Shown: positions 1 to 10,556 of the stretch, in pieces | How the letters are laid out: each line of letters begins with the position of its first letter | Numbering within the stretch: position 1 is the first letter of the stretch | Assembly (NCBI GenBank): GCA_001414345.1 | Contig: LLCB01000242.1 | Span: forward strand, 1-64,000 | Length of the DNA stretch: 64,000 bases | DNA from: Hymenoscyphus infarciens | Taxonomy: Eukaryota; Ascomycota; Leotiomycetes; Helotiales; Helotiaceae | Direction: 5' to 3' | The notes under the pieces: model-generated | The model's input: only the letters and a program-made list of their open reading frames with translations | What the model was told of the DNA's origin: nothing | The model's database searches: none | Made by a program: the position numbers and the translations under genes

Positions 1-330
1 CTCTTATATATAGACGTTTATATTTAGTATAGAAGAGAGATAGTTATTATTTTCTTCTATATTAGTACCTAGTATCTATATACGTTATTCTACTATACGT
101 ACTCCTATATACCTCTACTATAGTTATGTATATTTCGTACTATTATACTTATATTCTTCTAGTTTATTAATTATTATAAATATAATTCTTTTAGTCTATT
201 ATATATTAAATATCTCTAGAACTTATCTCTTTTAAACCTTCTACTCTATTATCTACTAAACGTATGTATAGAAATATATATTTAATTAAATAATATATAA
301 TACTTTTTAGTCCTTTTAGTCACGTTTCTT
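1..330. repeat. AT-rich, RIP-like island
   Basis: This stretch is dominated by TA, AT, CT and AG steps. In the first 300 bases I count two TG and no CA dinucleotides, against dozens expected by chance. Loss of CpA/TpG with gain of TpA is what repeat-induced point mutation leaves in ascomycete repeats, so this is probably the mutated remnant of a transposable element. No reading frame survives and the element type cannot be named. Confidence 0.6.
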
Positions 331-2716
331 TCAATGCCGTCAAAGGCCGATTATATACGTGACCCCCTGCGCGCTGACAAAGCTTCAAAGGCGACGTGGT
401 TATACCGACGTTAGACGAGTTATATAGCCCTTAGGAGGGCTGGTTATAACGTTATGACCTGGCCCTTCTAAGGCTCAGGCTCGGTTAAATCGGTATGCCT
501 ATGGTGCTATGTTGCGGCCGAGGAGATCTCCGCATCCGAATCTGGTATCCGAATCTGGTGTTAGCTCCCTCCCAGATAATGGGTGGTCAGGCGCCGTTAG
601 GAATATGTCGGATTCAATCCCCGTCTTTAGAGATTCCTTCAAATCCAACTTCCTGCACAGGCCAAGGCACCTTTGTGTAACCTGAACACATGGTTCTCCG
701 AGTAAGGAGTTTGAGCGAGAGCAGAAATTGAGATTTCTTGGGGAACGTTACGTTAGGCTACAATTTCTTTGGCTTGGAGAAGTAGCAAAATATTTGTTGA
801 GCCGAACAGCGTCTTCGATACTTACAACTCATTCCCTCACTTTTAGATCGGCCCGCATAGCTCTCGACAGTCCGGGATTCAGATGTGGTGGTCTGGTGAG
901 GGATTGAAGCGCCTCATGACGCCAAACTGGAAGCTCATTTTGAAATGCCCAGCCGCTGTCCACTTTAGATCAAGAGTCCATCAAGGATAGCTGCAAGTTT
1001 ACTGCAGCTTCTGCCTCACATGAAAAAAGTCGTTTCCATCTTCATCTACTTGTGCCAGTCAGCCTCATTTTTTACCACTTTTTATCATCAGCGTCCCCCT
1101 AGGAAAGGGGACCCCTTGGCGGGGTAGGACCACGTGCGAGGCGTTCCGCAACACGGAAAAAGCTACTAGATGGCAGCCACCAGTCCGCCGTTCCTCGATA
1201 TTGGCTGACAATTGTAGTTCTAGCTGGTGCTCATAAAAGGTAGAGGAAGTTTCCGAAAACGTGCTCCAGTTTATCTGCAGAGAACAACTTGTTGCTAAGG
1301 TACTTGGAATTGCATCGGGGGAGGGGAGATGCAGTTGTTGGAGGACATTTCTAAGCATCCTTTCTCTAATCACCACCTCCCATCACCTCACGATCACCAC
1401 ATCCTCTCTTATAACCCTTTACCAAGTTAACTTATGTTGTAGTCTTAAAGCAGTCCTTATTAAAATAAAACTTTTCGCTAACGCTAATATCTTGTTTACC
1501 TATTTCCTAAACTCTATAAAGCTAAAATAGTATATAAATCGACTATAAAGCCTACTTCCTTTTTTTATATCTTTCCTTGCCCATCTCCTCTCGGAAGATA
1601 CACTCTCGGTGGCACCAAAGGCAAATTGGCAGACTCGAGGTCCATATTATTTCAAAGAAGTGGCGACCGTATACCTGGTTAAAGAAGTCAGTAAATTCCA
1701 AGTTCTAGGTTCAAGTTGTTGGAAAAAACATGGCTTAAAAAGTCAATTTCTTACTTGTCCTATGATGCTTCTCTTCACGTCCTTTTTTTGCTGCTTGATA
1801 TCTAACTATAGTACCTAGTATAGCTAGCAGAACGCTTGTGAGCCCAACTGCAAGAGATATACTAGCTTCGGGGGATAGCGACAATCTTGTTCTATTGTTG
1901 GTGATTTTATCGGCTCTGGGGATGTTGATGTTATTGAGAGAATTGTGATTCTTTTGGCTAGCTTTTGTTACTCTTTGATTCACAGTTACACATCTCCTGT
2001 GGCTGATACTCGTTTACATACGTTGAATATATCGATTTGTAGAAAGTTTCGTGAATTGATAGGCTAAGACTCGTCTGGTACAGGTGTAATGATGGTTTCC
2101 AAAAAATTCCTGGAGAGAAGCCATCTGTAGTAGCTTCTTTTCTTGGACTGGGAGTCCACTGAATAACGATATCCATTTACCAGCGCAAATGGTCAAGACG
2201 TCAAATCCAGCGCAGATGGATAGGTAAGGGTAACCCTCGGGCTGGGTTCCGTCCGCTCGGGTGACAGGGCTGTTCTGTCGTGTATGGTCAGAAAGAAAGA
2301 TCGTTCGGGGTCTTTTCTTCTAACCAACCTATCAGTTGTGGTTATACGGGCCTAAAGGTTTCTACCCCAGGCTGTGACAGAAAAGCAGGGGCAACCGAGT
2401 TTTCAGAAGTCATCAAGTCAATTACCGAAAGCGTAGCAGAGACGCGAGCTGAGCCACCAAATTTCCCAAATCCTTAAAGTTGAGAGCAAGAGAGATGCCA
2501 GCCTCAAATCTGTCTCAAAGTTGGGAGAAAGAGTACGAGAGACATTTATTGGATACGAGAAAAGGTGGAGCACGCCTATGTCAAAGCTTGTTTTTCCAGT
2601 TGCAATTTGCATTTCCCAGGATATCTCCAAAACCCCTTCTGATGAGCCCGTCTTCAATTCCATCTCTCACTTCAACCAATCTCTTTTCCCATTGGTTTTT
2701 CTATCCCCATCGTACA
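331..2716. other. Gene-free stretch beside the AT-rich island
   Basis: Base composition turns normal after about 310. Open frames on both strands are short, overlap each other and show no recognisable domain, signal peptide or splice pattern. Small hairpin-like inverted repeats occur near 426-441 and 1089-1106. I see no gene here. Confidence 0.5.
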
Positions 2717-3272
2717 TCACATCACCAAACAAACTTGGTCCCTATATCGTTCCTCCAGAACCACCCGAGGTCGCCTATTGATTCTCCTATGCAACTGTTG
2801 CGCCTCTTTATTAGCCCGTTCCTCCATTTCCCGAAGTTGTCTGTACAACCTATTCGCCTCCTCCTGGTTTCGTCCCTGCATTTCATCAAGTCGGGTGACG
2901 AGTTGATCGATCAGGCCTCGTTGCTCGGCTAAGCCGTCCTTGAGTTGTGTGATGAGGTGTTCTTCTTGTGTATGCTCGTCATCGTTTTGGTCTTGGAGTT
3001 CGGCTGCTGGGTTGTAATTTGCAATTTCTGTGGTTGGTTAGTGATAAGGTCGAGGAAATTGGTAGGGTTGCTTTACCTCTGCTATTAGGATGACGAACAT
3101 ATAAGGTAACGTGAGGTGAGTCGAAATCTTGTACCATGGCCTTTTGACGATTTCTTTGTGGAGCTGGATCTAGTGGAGGGGGTGGCGCACGAGCATTGGC
3201 CCCTTGATTTCCTCTTGGTGGTGCCGCGCTATTTGGATTGGCTCTTTGGTTGTCTCTTGGTACTGATGCCAT
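2717..3272 (-). CDS. Orphan proline-rich / coiled-coil protein, two exons
   Basis: Exons 3272-3077 and 3027-2717 flank a 49-bp phase-1 intron with donor GTAAAG, branch CTAAC and acceptor CACAG; joined they encode 168 residues. Residues 1-45 are rich in Pro, Asn, Gln and Arg (PPRGNQ, APPPPLDP). From about residue 75 the chain is Glu/Gln/Arg/Leu-rich with heptad-like spacing (QLKDGLAEQ, RLYRQLREMEER), a likely coiled coil. There is no signal peptide or membrane segment. I do not recognise the family. The start MASVP, the proline-rich first exon and the single phase-1 intron resemble the genes at 6793-7222 and 9003-9458, although the second exons show no clear identity by eye. The role is unknown; it could be a protein-interaction or scaffold protein. 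Confidence 0.5.
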
Positions 3273-3747
3273 GTTTGGGAGATGGCTTTTGGGGGGGAGG
3301 GGGGTTGGTGATTTCTTGCGAATCTGGGTCTGCTCAGTTGTCTTTTTTTGGTAGGTTTATCCTCCTTTTGGGGGGGTGGAGGGGGTGGTTGTGTAGAAGA
3401 CCGAGAAGGGAGTCTGGGTATTTGAGACTCTGATATATGGCATGGCCCATTATTAGGGTTTCTGCAACTTGAAAGATCATGCAGTTTGCCTTTCGTCTTT
3501 TTGTGGTTGGCTATCAGCTGGTGATTGATAATGGAATGAGATCAAAAACGCGTCTTTCTTCTTTCTGGTGTGAGCGGAAAGGGTTCCGTCATTTCCATAG
3601 ATGGATGAGCACTTGATTGCAATCGTTCCAAAGAAGTAACTTGCCGCCTTTTTTGATATGTTGTGAAAAGATTTAGGGCTCTCACAAAGCAAAATTTTAA
3701 TTGAAAGAGGTTTGTTTAGAATCAACTTGGGTGGACACAAAAGTCAC

Positions 3748-3960
3748 GAGTAAGCCATTAGGTAGGTACCGGGTAAGCCAGTTGATTGGGGGCCAAAAAG
3801 ATTTTAGCGGGGTAAGCCAACAAATCTCGAGTAAGCTATCGACCGTCCAGTAAGCCATCAACCGTCGAGTAAGCCATCAGCCGTCTAGTAAACCATCAAC
3901 CGTCGAGTAAGTCATTAGGTCCGGGGTAAACCATTAGGTATCGGGTAAGTCAGATAAACA
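3748..3960. repeat. Degenerate 19-bp minisatellite
   Basis: About nine imperfect tandem units of roughly 19-21 bp follow the pattern GAGTAAGCCATCAACCGTC. Variation is mainly in the second half of each unit (CATTAGGTACCG against CATCAACCGTC). Nearly every unit keeps GTAAG or GTAAA. The array lies between two orphan genes, and no open frame spans it. Confidence 0.75.
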
Positions 3961-4244
3961 TTGGGGTCCAAAACGCTTTTGGGGATAAGCTAGCAATTAT
4001 CGATCACGTGTAGGAGCCAAAAAGCCACAAAATACAATTCAGATTTTGCCACGACAAAATAGTCATTGATACCAGAAGTAACAAGCCGCATTCCGAATCC
4101 GATCCATCAACCCAGAGTCAATACAATACAAGTCGTCACTCGACAAAATCCCACTTGCTTCATCATTTTGCAGTACCCAAATCCGTCGCAAACTATTCTT
4201 TCGTCAGTCTCCTTGCAATTTGGATGCGCTTGAAAGTGCGCTCC

Positions 4245-5813
4245 TCAGCTCTCCGTTTCTCCCATCAAAGGACTGTTCACTCTGGACTCTAGAGTGGCGA
4301 CTGTCTCATGCAATCTTTTGACCCGAACTTCCAGATTGGCGAATTCGACCCGGCCAGCAAAGGGGGACATTCTTTCGGTTTGTTGTTTTATAGCTCCTGC
4401 ATTGGAAACTGAAGCCTGGCCTCTTTCAAGAAGAGGAAGAAACTTGCCTTCTCCTAAAAGTGTTCCTTGTTAGCACTTCACTTTGTAACTGGGAAACTTG
4501 ACCATCTTCAAAAAACAAAAACTCCTGCTGGAATAGTCTAGCGAAGCGTTGTGAGGTTGAAATTGTCCATTGACTTACTGCGATGTTCTCTCAATTCCCC
4601 ATTAGCCGACTGTTCTTCAACCGAGTTCTTCATACTTCGTTGAGCCTCTGCTGAACTTTCTTGGCTTTGGCTGGCAGTCTCTCCTGTGCTTGTTTTCACA
4701 CCAGGTTGGGTTTCCTCGCTGTAAGAAGGCGGATTGCTGCCAAGTCCGGTGTGATGTTCGCAGACCTTGTTGTGTTCAAGAAGAAGGCTTTCGAAGATCT
4801 TCAGCTGTTTTATCACTTCTCTCAATTCGCGAACCGTATTGGATAGCATGCTGTGAACAGGTGGAGTTTCAGCCGACCTGGTGGGGTTTGCGTTATGGGG
4901 TTCCTCCGCTTTTACCCTTGTCAGTATTTCGCTTTTGGGTGAGGATAGTTCATTATTCGGAGAAAAGATAGTTGGACTAAACAGAGAGCTTACGATAAAA
5001 ACTTAGCCAACCCTCACTCGACAATTTCGAAGCGGCTTCTTCAGGTGAGAGATTTGCCTGGGGGTTTGCGTAAGTTTCTTCGTTCTGGGAAGTCTGCTCG
5101 GCTTGCCGTTCCAAAACTCCATCAAATAAATCGTCCAAACTCGTAATTTCGCTTTGATCAAATGGGAGGAGCTGTGCTCTCTCGATTTCGCAATCCACTG
5201 AATCCAGCAGAGTCTTCAAAGTCGTGAATTGGTCTGGGGAATATGAAGTGCTTTCACTCCGTTGTTCGTCAACCTCCTTTTGAAGCAGGCGAAAGAATTT
5301 CGAAAGTGTTTCCTTGTTTTTCTTTCCTAGGGTTCGAGGTTCTTTCTGGCCGGATAGACGGCGCTCCATTTTCAATTCCCCTTTCATCCCCTTGGAAGTC
5401 TCGTATGTGTTGCCTTGAATCTCATCAGCAATATGCTCCAGAGTAAACATGAGTTGTTGTGCAGTGGAAATAATTTTGCTTGTGGGATCCAGAATCTCCT
5501 CTTCCAAACCAAGTGTAGAGCCATTGAATTCGCCAGATGTGTTACGGGAACTTCCATTACCTTGTTCAACATAAATGCCCGAAGTCCTGTTGATGGAGGC
5601 CTGTAGCTCAAAATTATCTTCCGGAAGAGAAATGGGGCCAGTCCCGTCTTCATTGCTCTTTTGAAGAGTCCCTTTGTTTGCTTCCAACCCAGCTTGGCTT
5701 CTCTCGTTATCAAGGGGGGCAGTGTTTCCATCTCCTGTCTTGGGTCCCTTGGGGGGCTTTGGACTAGAGCTGGACTTCTCATTTGGTTCTGATCCCGGGG
5801 GGACCATCTTCAA
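4245..5813 (-). CDS. Orphan acidic, predicted coiled-coil protein, three exons
   Basis: Exons 5813-4994, 4908-4579 and 4453-4245 join in frame to 452 residues. Intron 1 has donor GTAAGC, a CTGAC branch and acceptor AAAAG. Intron 2 has donor GTAAGT, a CTAAC branch and acceptor TTTTAG, and both are phase 1. The first 100 residues are low-complexity Pro/Ser/Lys/Gly/Asn. The middle and C-terminus hold charged helical stretches (LSKFFRLLQKEVDEQ, VRELREVIKQLKIFESLL, NLEVRVKRLHETVATLE) that look like coiled coils. There is no signal peptide or membrane segment. I do not recognise the family; it lies within a run of same-strand orphan genes. The exact acceptor of intron 1 is the least certain boundary. 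Confidence 0.55.
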
Positions 5814-6792
5814 GGGTCTGGGGTGATGAGATTGCTGGGAGTTGTCTTATCGGACAATTCAAATGACTTTTGGGAAAGGTCGAAGTTGAAGTTTTTGGCA
5901 CACAAGTTTTGGCTGGGAATTGAAGCAAACTTATAAGGAGCTCGCCATTCCACTAGCTTTTTATCTTCTTGGAGAAGACTCTAAAAAAAGACTTTCTAGA
6001 ACATTTTCAGCCTTTCTTTTCGCAAAGAAGAATGGCTGTGACGACGCTGGATTTGGTGATGGCAAAGACCAGATTCTCTCTACTCTTCAACCTTCTTTGT
6101 TGAAGTAAGACTCATGAAAATCAAGTCAATTCTGTCAAGATATCAGAACATCGAATTTGGACTAACCTGATTCTTCCAGAAGCGTTAGGGTACTTGTAGA
6201 AGGATGCTTACTTTGCGATTACAGTCACGAATTTCATTATTTCAGCACCCGCGGTGGGGTTTCCAGAAAGAAATGTGCCCCAAAGGATTGGAATACACTG
6301 TGTGCTACTAAGTGTGACATCAAGTGGCTTCCAGTTGATTGCTTCAGTGCTTTCCTAGCGTGTGAGCGAACCGCGAGTAACACTATAAAGCAATATATTC
6401 AAACCTCTAAGAGGATACGCAAGTGGCCTTTAGGACAAGCGCAGAGCAGGCGCCCCCCCCCCCACCCCCCCCTTCTTTAGGGACTGGTTTAGCTGCGCTC
6501 AAAAGTCACAACGTTGTGCACGAGAAGAGGGGCCTGGGGGGTTTTCTTTTTGGTACTCAGCGGCCTGGGAAGAGTGTGCGGATCTTTTGCCTATTTTTAT
6601 ATTTTTAGAGGAAGAATTTTGCTTGTGCGTTGGAAAGTTATTTTTTGTTATTTTCTAGGTAGGCGGCATAAAGTTGAGTGAGTTTGAGCTTCTGCTAACT
6701 TTCAGGGCACTTTTGGCCAGCGGATCGGCCTTTTGTCGACAGTGAATTGTATTGATCTCACTTGGCTAGAAGCTCACAGCCCTTACTCCGCA
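5814..6792. other. Intergenic, no gene seen
   Basis: A short cytosine run occurs near 6452-6470. The plus-strand frames here (about 60 codons) have no domain, start context or splice support. I see nothing else. Confidence 0.5.
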
Positions 6793-7222
6793 TCATAAAC
6801 CACCTCTTTCTCTTTCCGTCTCGCCTTCTTCCAATTCCCCAAGTACGTCCAAATCAAATTCCCCAATCCTTTCCAAAGCCATCCTCACACTCCTAAGTTT
6901 ACCCTCTACGTTTCTAGCCATACAGCCCCGTATTTTCTTGAAGTTCTCCTCCATACTCCCGATTTGAGCAAGCCAACGAGGAACGTCGTCTTCCATCAAT
7001 CTTTTGAACGTTTCATCTGGTGGCATCGTTGATGTAGCTTCTTCAGGTGCTGTTTCTGGTTAGCTCATTGGGAAAAGATATAATCGTAAGCCAGAACGCA
7101 AATTTACCTTGGGACTGCTGCTCTTGATAGTTGAAAGCGTTGGGGGGTGGTCGAAAGGGTGGAACTTTCACCTGAAAAGAGTCCTGGGCTTGTTGACTAC
7201 CCTGCGGTACGGAAGCGGCCAT
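6793..7222 (-). CDS. Orphan proline-rich / helical protein, two exons
   Basis: Exon 1 runs from the ATG at 7222 to a GTAAAT donor near 7108. A short phase-1 intron ends in CTAACCAG near 7056, and exon 2 ends at 6793. Residues 1-38 are proline/glutamine-rich (VKVPPFRPPPNAF). The second exon is a charged helical segment containing VPRWLAQIGSMEENFKKI and ending in a Glu/Arg-rich tail. I chose this start because the same context, CAAAGACAACATG, precedes the start of the decayed copy at 9458. An open frame does continue upstream to about 7600, so a longer N-terminus is possible. The family is unrecognised. The branch point lies inside the acceptor context (CTAACCAG), giving a very short branch-to-AG distance. 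Confidence 0.5.
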
Positions 7223-7560
7223 GTTGTCTTTGCTTTCAGATCGATCTTTTAGTGGTGGTAGGTATGCTTCGAAGTGATCGGTTGGTGTTCGAGGCTTCCG
7301 GGGGTCTTCAAGGATGTTGATTTCCGGTGGTTTCTTGGAAAGTTGAAATTGGCAGTTATTGTTTTGATGATCTCTGTTTTTTGGCTGATCTGAGGCAATC
7401 TGGCGAAGGGAAGAACTAATAAATAGGGGTTGACCTGATTCACTTGATTCGTGGTCAAAGACTTTGCTACTAGCCCAGTTAAAGTTCACTCCATTCAATA
7501 GCAGACAACTACTCAAAGCTTCTGAGTGCTTAGACCTTGAAGAAAACGGGTAGCAAGTCT

Positions 7561-8053
7561 CTATTCTCCAATCTCCATTCTCTTTGCCTTTTCCCCCCAC
7601 TTCTTTAATCTTCCCTTGAAAGAACTTTCTTTTGCCCCATTCTGCATCAAAGTGACTGGGTTTCCTGTTAACGGTGTTTTCTGTTCCACATTTGCGGCCA
7701 TTGTTTCAGTTTCTGGTGGTCCTTGTTCACTAACATCTCCCACCAAACCAGTACTCTGCATTGCTCGCTGATCCACGGGTGAGGCTCCCTGTGTTGAAGA
7801 AGTGGGGTCTCTGGGGGGTAGAATACTGGACTTGTGTAACCTGCCAAGGCTGCTGAAGCGAGTTGCCTGTACTAACTTCTCCTGAAATGATGGAAACATC
7901 GGTTTGTCTTCCAATATTGGTGTCTTTTGTGGGTGCTTCAAAGCAAATTTTCTCTTTACCTAGAAGAGTGTCTATCTCAGCACACAGTCCTTGCAAGATG
8001 GAAGTGCCTCTTGCAAGAGAAACAAGATATCTGCAGTGATTTGAGGATGCCAT
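7561..8053 (-). CDS. Orphan gene candidate, structure unresolved
   Basis: An ATG at 8053 opens 31 codons (MASSNHCRYLVSLARG) that end at a good donor, G|GTAAAG, at 7960. Two frames stay open downstream. One runs on from the first exon to about 7730. The other ends at 7561 with a basic tail (RLKKWGEKAKRMEIGE) that looks more like a natural C-terminus. I could not find a single convincing acceptor joining exon 1 to the second frame. TTAG within GAAGTTAG is compatible in phase but lacks a clear branch point. Treat the span as a gene locus, not as a finished model. It belongs to the same-strand orphan cluster. Confidence 0.35.
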
Positions 8054-9002
8054 CGTCTGGGGTTAGTTTGGCTGAGCTCGTTTGTTGTTCTTAGCGTTGA
8101 GAGGGACGTGGTTTGCTTGCTCTCAATATCCTCCACCAAAGTCGAGGAAGAGATTGTAAGTGGATATATTCTGTAAGAGCGCCTCTAAATCCCTTTGCGT
8201 TCTCCATTTGGCCTCCAATGAGTTTACAGTGGGCGTGATTTCATGGCATGAATGCTTCTAGAACCAGAGAAAAATTTGCAACTCACTCTTTCCATTGTTT
8301 CAAGATTCTAAGAAGTTTAGGCAGCCCACGGGAGCATTTTGAAAGAGAATGCAACTGGGTTTATGCAACTATGAAAGTGACAAGCAAAAAGGGGATTCTA
8401 GACAATTCCGCAATTCTAGCGAGACCAAGAGTTGATTGGCTCTCAGTCACCCCGCACACGTCAACTTGGGGTTTTGTTGCACATCGCATTTAGCGCTTGA
8501 TGCCCTGAGCCTACAGGGCCTCCAAAGCCTGAAGGACATTGAGTAAATTTACAGGGGCCAGGTGAATGGAGTTACACAAAGATTTTCTTTGTTTTGGGAT
8601 CCCCCATTGAGTATGGATACCTTATGGCATAAAACCATCAAAGGGAAAGAGAGAATGTTCAATCTTACAAGTTGGGCCAAAGTGTAATTTTTTTTTTGGA
8701 GCCCATTATTTATATTGTAAGTACTGTGGCCATAAACTTACTTCCAGGAATTGCATTGTTGGTAGATTAATTCACCATTCACCAAAAATATTTCTAAATG
8801 ATTCAAGGCCACACAAAATGGTGTAAAACCAACAGAAAGTTGCAGTGGAACCACTTGTTAGTTACAACCAGATCTTGGGGAGCTGGTGGCATGTGGATCT
8901 AACCTTTGGCAAAAGCGAATTATCATTGTTAATCCCATTTGGCTAGAACCACGAAGGCGAAATTTCTTCCAAAGACCGAGCTCATAGCCCCTATTCCTTC
9001 GC
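8054..9002. other. Intergenic, no gene seen
   Basis: No supported gene. The segment near 8935-9000 resembles the 3' flank of the 6793-7222 gene (TTGGCTAGAA, then GCTCA(C/T)AGCCC), so it is probably part of the duplicated unit that carries the pseudogene at 9003-9458. Confidence 0.45.
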
Positions 9003-9458
9003 ATCACAGCCCATCGCTTCCACGGTCACCCCCTACTCCTCCTCAACCCTTCCATTCTTGCTGTATCAACTCCTCGATCTTCTCGTTGCTGAACCGCCCA
9101 ATCCTCACCAATGTTTTCCTCACTTTCTCAAATTCCTCCGCTATATAAGCCTAGCTATATTTCTCCTCATAAGCTTGAAGTCTTTCTCTGTATTCTCGAT
9201 TTCTGCAACCTAACGTGGAATGGACTCCGAAGACAGTATCTGGATAGTTGTCCCAATGAATGCTGTTCCCAACCATTACATTAGCCTTTTGGACTGAAGA
9301 GGCAGAAGTGTGAGCATACCTTCAGATTTAAACCGTGCGTACTCAGCAGCTTTTGGGGGTGGGGGTGCAGTCGGCGGACGAGACGGTGGGTCTTGGACTT
9401 GACGAGTCTCTGAAGTTTGCTGACTACCCTGGGTGTTGGGACCTTTGGAAGCGGTCAT
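9003..9458 (-). pseudogene. Decayed paralogue of the 6793-7222 gene with RIP-type stop
   Basis: It starts like its sibling: CAAAGACAACATG, then a proline-rich exon 1 with DPPSRPPTAPPPP, then a phase-1 donor (GTATGC). The second half aligns codon by codon with the intact gene over CGT-TGG-CTT-GCT-CAA-ATC-GGG-AGT. Here that segment reads CGT-TAG-GTT-GCA-GAA-ATC-GAG-AAT, so the conserved Trp is a stop. GGG to GAG and AGT to AAT are also G-to-A changes, as RIP produces. A second stop follows about 25 codons later (ATAGCTAG). The homology continues into the 3' flank, so the locus is a segmental duplicate and is not functional as a full-length protein. Confidence 0.6.
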
Positions 9459-10220
9459 GTTGTCTTTGTTTGAGGAGGTTGACTTTTTCTCAATGGTTTC
9501 GTAGGGATGACCGACTTGTGGAAGTACTCAATTGCTCTTTTTTCGAGGAGTTTGGTGTTGATTTTTGAAAAAGGCGACGGTAAGTCCGTTCGAAGTACAG
9601 AAGCGTCACTGTGCCCGCTTGATGTTGTGGAGGCCTCAAATTTTGTGAGATGGATTGATTTCTAAAACTCATCTTCACTGGAAGGCCTTAATATCGGGCA
9701 ATATGGTGGAAATTTAATTTACAAAGTCAATTTCTCTTCTTTGAAAATTCATTCATATGATTCGTTTGTCTGTTTTAGAGTTTAAAACACACTTTTCATT
9801 CAACAAATAGCACAGAAAACTGCTCAATGCTTTTGGATGATCCAATCTAGACGCAAACACAATGTTTCATCTTACAGTATAGTAAAATACAAAGATTGCT
9901 CTTCTTTACACAGCTTCATTTTTTTCTAAAAGAGCTTTCTTTGATGTGTCTTTCCACTCTTGGAACCTAATTATTAACTGCTTTTCATTTCCTCCAGCAC
10001 CTTTTCAACACTACCCCTAATTCACATTTCAATTATTCATGGGGGAAAACGAGAAGAAAGAAAGGGACTCTGAAAACCAACTCTCTTTTTCTCCTCTATC
10101 ATGATTAGTAGTGATTTACTATACTCTACTAACTCATTAACCCTTCTTTACTAGTCCTCTTCTAATAGGCTGACATATAGCTTCAATCCAATAATTAAGA
10201 TAATTTCAAGAGCAGAAACT
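9459..10220. other. Intergenic, no gene seen
   Basis: AT-leaning sequence without a supported frame on either strand. Confidence 0.45.
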
Positions 10221-10556
10221 TCAAAATGAAGATTCTATACAGTTAGGTGTGATAAAAACCATGCGATCCCTAGAGTCTTCACCTATAGCTCGTCTATTTT
10301 GAGTTTCTTTAACAGCCGTTCCCGCCACTTCTACCTTTTTATAGGCTTCGAGAAGTTTATCTCGAGAATTTAATAGTATTCTATGGTTGTGATCATTGAG
10401 AACCTTAAAGCCTTTTTGAATTATGGCGTTCAATCCCGATTTTTGTAGAAGCTGTTCATTCTGCTTTCTTTCTTCTTCTTCGTTCCTCTTCCTCTGTGGC
10501 TTAGGAAATTCATATCTGATGACCACGCATTTTTCACACACTCCATCCATTCGCAA
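10221..10556 (-). CDS. Doubtful lysine/glutamate-rich reading frame
   Basis: The 111-codon frame has a Cys-x2-Cys pair near its start (VCEKCVVIRYEFPKPQRKR), then a strongly charged helical stretch (NEEEERKQNEQLL) and KLLEAYKKVEV. The overlapping frame just upstream (from about 10615) also reads like protein (HEEYTHCEWMECVKN). The two could be one frame broken by a small indel. I do not recognise a family. It may be a gene relic or the remains of a coiled-coil paralogue. No splice structure was found. Confidence 0.25.
   Translation of the reverse strand: MRMDGVCEKCVVIRYEFPKPQRKRNEEEERKQNEQLLQKSGLNAIIQKGFKVLNDHNHRILLNSRDKLLEAYKKVEVAGTAVKETQNRRAIGEDSRDRMVFITPNCIESSF

Noticed and set aside
2480..2932. 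150-codon plus-strand frame
   Set aside because: It is the antisense of the exon 2 region of the better-supported minus-strand gene at 2717-3272.
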